Below are positions 5,731 to 10,346 of a DNA stretch of 10,346 nt, piece after piece; the stretch's first letter is position 1, and every line of letters begins with the position of its first letter. Location: contig CAJUHN010000129.1 in NCBI GenBank assembly GCA_910585935.1, forward strand, positions 1 through 10,346. Reading direction: 5' to 3'. Position numbers and translations under genes: made by a program. The stretch comes from an uncultured Lachnospiraceae bacterium (GTDB lineage Bacteria; Bacillota; Clostridia; Lachnospirales; Lachnospiraceae). The notes beneath the pieces are model-generated. The model made no database searches. It saw only the letters and a program-made list of their open reading frames with translations, and had not been told where the DNA came from.

Positions 5731-5890
5731 AACTAGCTTAAGGGAAACAACAATTCCAAAAGAAACCCCTTGGAAGATGTCGGCACTTAGCAAACAGCCC
5801 AAAAGGGCTGTGCGCTTAGTACCGTTACGTCTGGAACGGAGCGAAAGCGCGGTTTCGTTGGAATCGTTGTTTCCCTCAAGCGGAAACCTT
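5731..5890 (+). repeat. Structured repeat family, copy 3 (complete)
   Basis: It has the same layout as 1229-1390. AACTAGC (5731-5737) starts it and GCGGAAACCTTTTC ends it. The outer stem 5737-5758 with 5859-5880 pairs at 20 of 22 positions, although its sequence is unrelated to that of copy 2. GAAACC (5762-5767) pairs with GGTTTC (5851-5856), a compensatory change from GAAGCC/GGCTTC. AGATGT (5775-5780) pairs with ACGTCT (5827-5832) through one U-G wobble. The apical hairpin is ACAGCCC-AAAA-GGGCTGT, a compensatory change from AACCC/GGGTT. It ends 24 bp from the metH stop codon and is antisense to both neighbouring operons. Confidence 0.9.
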
Positions 5891-5914
5891 TTCAAAAATC
5901 CCCACTTCACTATC

Positions 5915-8317
5915 TTATGAAAGCAGCCTCTCCACTAACTTAACCGCATCTGCAGCATCCTTAGAATACCCATCTGCTCCTATTTCCTCAGCAAAACTTT
6001 CTGTGATCACCGCACCTCCAATCATTATTTTCGCTCTGCATTTTCTCTCTTTTGCATACATAACCACTTCTTTCATTTCCATCATTGTAGTAGTCATCAG
6101 AGCAGAAAGTCCTATTATCTGTGCATTTTCTTTTATCGCCGTTTCCACAATCTCTTCCTTTGGCACATCTTTTCCTAAGTCTATTAGTCGATATCCATAA
6201 TTCTTTAGCATTAAGACTACTAAGTTTTTCCCGATATCATGAATATCTCCTTTTACTGTAGCAAATACAATAGTAGGCAGTATTTTTTCTCCCTTTTTCT
6301 TTTCCAACAGAGGTTCTAAATATTCTATTGCAGTCTTCATCGCTTCTGCAGAAGAAATTAACTGAGGCAGAAAATAAATCTTTTTATCAAATAATCTTCC
6401 CACTTCATTAATAGCTGGTATTAAAATCTCATTGATAATCTCTCCTGCGTTTTTCCCTTGCTCTATCATAGTTTTAGCGTGCTCTACGATTATCTCTCGA
6501 TTTCCTTTTAACACATCTTCATAAATTATCGGTTTTTGTAATTTTTCCTCTTTTTCATTTGATTCTTCTGGCTTTTGTAAACTATTTATTTTATTAATAT
6601 AACGAATATCTGCACCTGTTTTATTGAGCAGCAGATCAGAAGCAAATGCTGCCTTTACTAATAAATCTTGTGAAGGATTCGCAATTGCCATAGTAAGACC
6701 ATTTTGAACTGCCATAGTCAAAAACGCCGTATTGATAGAAATGCGATCTGGCAGTCCAAAAGAAATATTAGAAAGTCCCGTAATAGTAGCTACCTGAAGC
6801 TGTTCTTTACAATATCGAATGGTTTCTAATGTTTCTCTTGCTGCATTAGGATTCGCCCCTATTGTAGCGACTAACCCATCTACTACAATATCTTCTTTCG
6901 TTAAACCATACTTTTGTGCTTCATAAATAATAGTATTGATAATTTCTATTTTTTCATTTAGATTTTCTGGTAAACCCTTGTCTGATAAGGGAAGTAAAAT
7001 AAACATCGCTCCATACTTTTTAGCGATTGGCAAGAGATGTTCCATCTTATCTTTTTCTAATGAAATAGAATTAATTAACGCACGTCCGGGATAAATTCGC
7101 AGTGCTGCCTCAATGATATCCACATGACTAGAATCAATACAAAGTGGTGTACTCACACAACGCGATACTTCATAAATCGCTTTTATCATCATCTCTTTTT
7201 CATCTATTCCATTCATTCCCATATTGATATCTAGAATGGCTGCTCCTTTTTCTTCCTGTTCCGCTGCCATATCTAACACCATTTCCATTTTCCCTTCTTT
7301 TAGTTCTTGCTGCAATTTCTTTTTACCTGTTGGATTAATTCTCTCTCCCACAATAAAAAAACGCCCCTCTAAAGAGATTTCTATTGTTTTTCGCTCCGAA
7401 CACAATACTCTTTTAGGAGTTTTAGAATAAATAGGAACTTCTGTATACTTTATTTTTTCCTTTATCTTTTTGATATATTCTGGTGTAGTTCCACAACATC
7501 CTCCTAAAATTGCCGCTCCTGCCTGTGCCAATGTTTCCATAAAATCAGCAAATGTATCAGCATCCATATCAAAATAATTCTTTCCATTTTCATCTATCTT
7601 TGGAAGTCCAGCATTTGGCTTTGCGATAAGAGGAACGACAGCATATTTTTTCATCTCTTCTATAATGGAAATCATAGCATCTGGTCCAGCAGAACAATTC
7701 ACCCCTACTGCATCTGCCCCTAAACTCTGCAAAACAATCAATGCTGTCTTAGGATCTGTTCCATAGAGAGTACGTCCATCTTCTTGAAATGTCATTGTGA
7801 CCATAATAGGCAAATCACAGACTTCTTTTGCTGCTAATACTGCGGCTCTAGCTTCTTGTAGACTCATAATTGTTTCTGCGACTAACAGATCTACCCCTGC
7901 CTTTACCATACACCGTATCTGCTCTTTATATATCTCTACCAGTTCTTCAAAATAAAGCTCTCCAATCGGATATAATTGTTTTCCTGTCATCGTAATATCC
8001 CCTGCTACTAACGCATTATTCCCAGCCGCTTCCTTTGTAAGCATCACTAAATTTTGATTGATTTCCTCTAATCTATCCGCCAGTCCATATTCTTCTAGTT
8101 TTATTCTATTTCCAGAAAAAGTGGGCGCATATAAAATATCTGTCCCCGCCTCTACATAGTTTTTTTGCAATTCCAATATCACTTCTTTATGCTCTAAAAT
8201 CCATTGTTCTGGACACACTCCTGTTGGCATTCCTGCCTTTTGAAGATTTGTTCCTGTAGCACCATCTAACAATAAAAATCTATTTTTTACAAATTTTTTC
8301 CATTCCTCTCTTATCAT
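5915..8317 (-). CDS. metH: Cobalamin-dependent methionine synthase, short form without reactivation domain
   Basis: It transfers the methyl group of 5-methyltetrahydrofolate through a cobalamin cofactor to homocysteine, giving methionine in the cytoplasm. The domains of the 800-residue protein run in this order. The homocysteine/zinc barrel (about 10-290) has Cys208 (GVNCSAGP) and Cys273-Cys274 (GGCCGTTP). The pterin-binding barrel (about 310-570) has GERINPTG, DINMG and IDSS. The helical cap is at about 595-675. The cobalamin domain (about 680-800) has DIHDIG with the cobalt ligand His693, followed by GLSALM and GGA. The AdoMet-binding reactivation domain of the ~1200-residue E. coli enzyme is missing, as in Thermotoga, where it is a separate protein. 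No such gene is in the window. Start ATG lies 3 nt after the upstream stop codon, with the GGAGG inside the upstream gene's last codons, so translation is coupled. Confidence 0.94.
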   Translation of the reverse strand: MIREEWKKFVKNRFLLLDGATGTNLQKAGMPTGVCPEQWILEHKEVILELQKNYVEAGTDILYAPTFSGNRIKLEEYGLADRLEEINQNLVMLTKEAAGNNALVAGDITMTGKQLYPIGELYFEELVEIYKEQIRCMVKAGVDLLVAETIMSLQEARAAVLAAKEVCDLPIMVTMTFQEDGRTLYGTDPKTALIVLQSLGADAVGVNCSAGPDAMISIIEEMKKYAVVPLIAKPNAGLPKIDENGKNYFDMDADTFADFMETLAQAGAAILGGCCGTTPEYIKKIKEKIKYTEVPIYSKTPKRVLCSERKTIEISLEGRFFIVGERINPTGKKKLQQELKEGKMEMVLDMAAEQEEKGAAILDINMGMNGIDEKEMMIKAIYEVSRCVSTPLCIDSSHVDIIEAALRIYPGRALINSISLEKDKMEHLLPIAKKYGAMFILLPLSDKGLPENLNEKIEIINTIIYEAQKYGLTKEDIVVDGLVATIGANPNAARETLETIRYCKEQLQVATITGLSNISFGLPDRISINTAFLTMAVQNGLTMAIANPSQDLLVKAAFASDLLLNKTGADIRYINKINSLQKPEESNEKEEKLQKPIIYEDVLKGNREIIVEHAKTMIEQGKNAGEIINEILIPAINEVGRLFDKKIYFLPQLISSAEAMKTAIEYLEPLLEKKKGEKILPTIVFATVKGDIHDIGKNLVVLMLKNYGYRLIDLGKDVPKEEIVETAIKENAQIIGLSALMTTTMMEMKEVVMYAKERKCRAKIMIGGAVITESFAEEIGADGYSKDAADAVKLVERLLS

Positions 8318-8320
8318 ATT

Positions 8321-10111
8321 TTATTCCTCCTCTCTCTTCATTTCTGAATACATCATACATAATTCCACTAATTTCACTCGATTAAAAGGAAGCATAAAAT
8401 AAAAACCATCTACAAAAGACATCATTTCTTTCATAATTTTTCCTGCTAACTTTGCCCCTGTATGTTCTCCTTCTTCTCTTGTCATATCAGAAGAAAAAGC
8501 ATTTACAATTTCATCTGGCACAGAAATCCCTGTAATTTCGTTTTTGATGAACATAGCATTTCGGTATGAAACAAGCGGCATAATTCCACCTAAAATCTTT
8601 GTATTCACTCTGCTCTTAATATAAGAAAGCTTTTCCATATCTTGCTTAGAAAATACAGGCTGTGACAAAAAATAAGTCGCTCCTGCCTGTATTTTTTTTT
8701 GTATCCGATTTATTTCCACTTCTATATTAGTTCTTCCATAGTTCAATGCTCCGCCATAAAAAAGAGGTTCTTCTAAAAAATGTTCTTCATTCATTTCTTT
8801 TACAAACTCCATCAACCGGATAGAATTAAAATCAAAAACACTTGTAATAACTCCTCTCTCACTTCCCGGAACAGGATCTCCTGTCACCAATAATAAATTT
8901 CTGATTTGATTCCCATAAGCACCTAAAAGCTGCGCCCTCATCGCAATCATATTTTTATCTCTACAGCTAATATGTGGCATCACAGGAATATTCACTTCTG
9001 ACTGCACTCTCACTCCCGTTAAAATAGAATCCATTCTAGGCTTCGCCATAGGAGAATCTGCAAAAGTTAAAATATCCGCTCCTATTGTCTTTAAACGATG
9101 TGCACACTCTAAAATTTTTTCTATCTTCGCATCATAAGGAGGGTCTAATTCTACTGCCACTACCTTTTTTCCTGCCTTTAATTTATCATAAAATAGATTA
9201 TGAAACTCTTTTTTCTCTTCTACTCGTTTTTCTATTATTATAACTTTTTCATCCGTCTTTCTTTTTTTCTCTTCTATTTTTTTCTTTAAAGCTTTTGTAT
9301 ATTCTGGCGTAGTCCCACAACACCCTCCTAAAATATTCACCCCTAAATCAGAAATTTCTTTCATTCTCTCTGAAAAATATTCTGTATTTTCTAAATATAT
9401 TGCTCTATCTTGCAGCAATTCTGGATAATTAGAATTTGGCATCACACTGATCCATTTCTCCTTCGGAAATTTCACTTTCTTTAATATCTCAAGCATATGC
9501 CCACATCCGATACCACAATTAAATCCTATTGCATCTAATTCTTTTATTTTTCCAGCCTGTTCTAATAATCTGTCTACCTTTATCCCCTTTTTTGTATAAC
9601 CATATCGATCCAAACAAAATTCAGCGATGAGAAAGACATCTTTTTTTTGTTTTATATAGGAAATTAATGGTTCTAGATAAGTAAAATCTGGAAAAGTTTC
9701 AAATAAGATAATTTCTGCTTTACACTCTAAAAATATATCACAAATATCATAATATTCTTCTAAAAGTTCGTCCAGATCAGATGAAAAATATTCTGGAATA
9801 GGTCCAATGTCTGCTGCTATATAACATTCTTTAGCTGCCTCTTTTGCAATTTCAAACCCCTTTATTAAAATTTCTTCCTGTTCTTTTTTCGTACAATTTA
9901 AAATTTCTCTACTCGCTGCAAATGTATTAGTACGAATTAATTTCGCTCCCGCTTCTTTATATGCAGTGTGAATATTCTTTACTAATTCTGGATTTCGTAT
10001 ATTAGCAAATTCTGATGGAATTTTATATTCTTTTGTTATTTGAGCAAAATACGTTCCAAAAGCTCCATCTGCCAATAATTTATGATTTTTTAAATACTCT
10101 TTTATCTCCAT
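8321..10111 (-). CDS. Bifunctional homocysteine S-methyltransferase / 5,10-methylenetetrahydrofolate reductase
   Basis: A 596-residue fusion like B. subtilis YitJ (about 612 residues). Residues 1-280 are a zinc-dependent homocysteine methyltransferase barrel with ADGAFGT at the start and zinc ligands Cys199 (GFNCG) and Cys264-Cys265 (GGCCGTTP). A Lys/Glu-rich linker (about 281-305) leads to a flavin-dependent MTHFR barrel (about 310-596). That barrel has the catalytic Glu321 (VELDPP), LLLVTGDP at 406-413 near the FAD site, and SQPVF. The reductase makes 5-methyltetrahydrofolate, the substrate of MetH encoded next. The methyl donor of the N-terminal domain is uncertain. Start ATG has AGAGGT 9 nt upstream. 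It is the first gene of the operon, with a TTGCTT/TATAAT promoter at 10162-10190. GFNCGIGCG has one more Cys (203) than I would expect at this motif. Confidence 0.93.
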   Translation of the reverse strand: MEIKEYLKNHKLLADGAFGTYFAQITKEYKIPSEFANIRNPELVKNIHTAYKEAGAKLIRTNTFAASREILNCTKKEQEEILIKGFEIAKEAAKECYIAADIGPIPEYFSSDLDELLEEYYDICDIFLECKAEIILFETFPDFTYLEPLISYIKQKKDVFLIAEFCLDRYGYTKKGIKVDRLLEQAGKIKELDAIGFNCGIGCGHMLEILKKVKFPKEKWISVMPNSNYPELLQDRAIYLENTEYFSERMKEISDLGVNILGGCCGTTPEYTKALKKKIEEKKRKTDEKVIIIEKRVEEKKEFHNLFYDKLKAGKKVVAVELDPPYDAKIEKILECAHRLKTIGADILTFADSPMAKPRMDSILTGVRVQSEVNIPVMPHISCRDKNMIAMRAQLLGAYGNQIRNLLLVTGDPVPGSERGVITSVFDFNSIRLMEFVKEMNEEHFLEEPLFYGGALNYGRTNIEVEINRIQKKIQAGATYFLSQPVFSKQDMEKLSYIKSRVNTKILGGIMPLVSYRNAMFIKNEITGISVPDEIVNAFSSDMTREEGEHTGAKLAGKIMKEMMSFVDGFYFMLPFNRVKLVELCMMYSEMKREEE

Positions 10112-10137
10112 CTCATTTTACCTCTTTACGTTCTTTT

Positions 10138-10155
10138 TTATCTGATGTTAGATAA
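10138..10155. promoter_or_regulatory. Small dyad over the methionine operon transcription start
   Basis: TTATCT (10138-10143) and AGATAA (10150-10155) form a 6-bp inverted repeat with a 6-bp centre. It overlaps the start site predicted from the promoter at 10162-10190, which is a good position for a repressor operator. The sequence is AT-rich, so chance is possible. No known regulator box is recognised. Confidence 0.3.
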
Positions 10156-10161
10156 TAATTG

Positions 10162-10190
10162 ATTATATATAATAGAAAAAGATTAAGCAA
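10162..10190 (-). promoter_or_regulatory. Sigma-A promoter of the methionine operon
   Basis: On the minus strand, TTGCTT (10185-10190) lies exactly 17 bp from a perfect TATAAT (10162-10167). The start near 10155 gives a leader of only about 45 nt before the ATG. This is too short for a SAM riboswitch or a T-box, the usual controls of methionine genes in Firmicutes. Confidence 0.8.
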
Positions 10191-10286
10191 CTATTTTTTA
10201 TGAATTCCTCTTTTCCTTATTATAAAAAATCAACATTCTAAACAAATTCTTATAGAAATGAACTGGAAGGAAAAACACACATTGAC

Positions 10287-10346
10287 AAAGGTTCGCACAG
10301 GAACGCGCCTATTCCAACAAAGCCGCGCTTTCGCTCCGTTCCAGAC
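10287..10346 (-). repeat. Structured repeat family, copy 4 (truncated by the window end)
   Basis: In minus orientation this is the 3' part of the element: GTCTGGAACGGAGCG at the window edge, the GCGAAAGC hairpin, GGCTTTGTTGGAA, a 15-nt copy-specific arm, then GCGAACCTTT. It lies upstream of the methionine operon promoter. Its last 19 bases are identical to bases 1-19 of the window, which come from the same conserved core. Confidence 0.85.

Noticed and set aside
5662..5910. An 82-codon open frame on the minus strand between metH and ilvN.
   Set aside because: It runs antisense through repeat copy 3, has low-quality composition and no ribosome binding site, and its frame is explained by the GC-richer repeat.
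1..10346. A CRISPR array made of the repeated elements.
   Set aside because: The copies are ~160 bp, kilobases apart, in both orientations and separated by genes. There are no short regularly spaced repeats and no cas genes.
1..10346. A circular plasmid or phage closed through the identical 19-base ends.
   Set aside because: The shared bases belong to the conserved repeat core, the joined outer arms would not pair well, and the genes are ordinary chromosomal biosynthesis genes with no replication functions.

Overview
The window is low-GC, AT-rich DNA from a Gram-positive anaerobe of the class Clostridia. A Lachnospiraceae relative is the best guess. The reasons are strong AGGAGG-type ribosome binding sites, a DUF5688-type protein, a secreted CAP-domain protein with an Asp/Pro-rich linker, and a short MetH next to a fused homocysteine methyltransferase/MTHFR. 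The genus cannot be read from the sequence.

Layout from left to right: a truncated structured repeat (1-120); a lipoprotein gene on the minus strand (292-1002); a divergent intergenic region holding a full repeat copy (1229-1390); a DUF5688-type gene on the plus strand (1579-2499); a hairpin terminator; a secreted CAP-domain gene on the minus strand (2765-3457) with a WalR-like triple box upstream; a palindromic MITE-like element (3623-3740) that probably terminates the ilv operon; a tRNA-like fragment (3785-3855); ilvC and ilvN (minus strand, 3896-5469) with a good sigma-A promoter; a second full repeat copy (5731-5890); and a two-gene methionine operon (minus strand, 5915-10111), in which a homocysteine methyltransferase/methylenetetrahydrofolate reductase fusion is followed by a cobalamin-dependent methionine synthase without a reactivation domain. 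A fourth, truncated repeat copy ends the window.

The metabolic genes form two units. The methionine operon makes 5-methyltetrahydrofolate (MTHFR domain) and uses it to methylate homocysteine (MetH). The ilvNC operon supplies the regulatory subunit of acetolactate synthase and the second enzyme of branched-chain amino acid synthesis. The catalytic subunit IlvB is not in the window.

The most unusual content is the family of ~160 bp repeats, in four copies at operon boundaries. They fold into a multi-stem structure supported by several compensatory changes. The long outer stem has unrelated sequence from copy to copy yet stays self-complementary, while the sequence on both sides of it is conserved. 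I do not recognise this family. Both window ends lie inside copies of it, so the window is probably an assembly contig that broke at this repeat.
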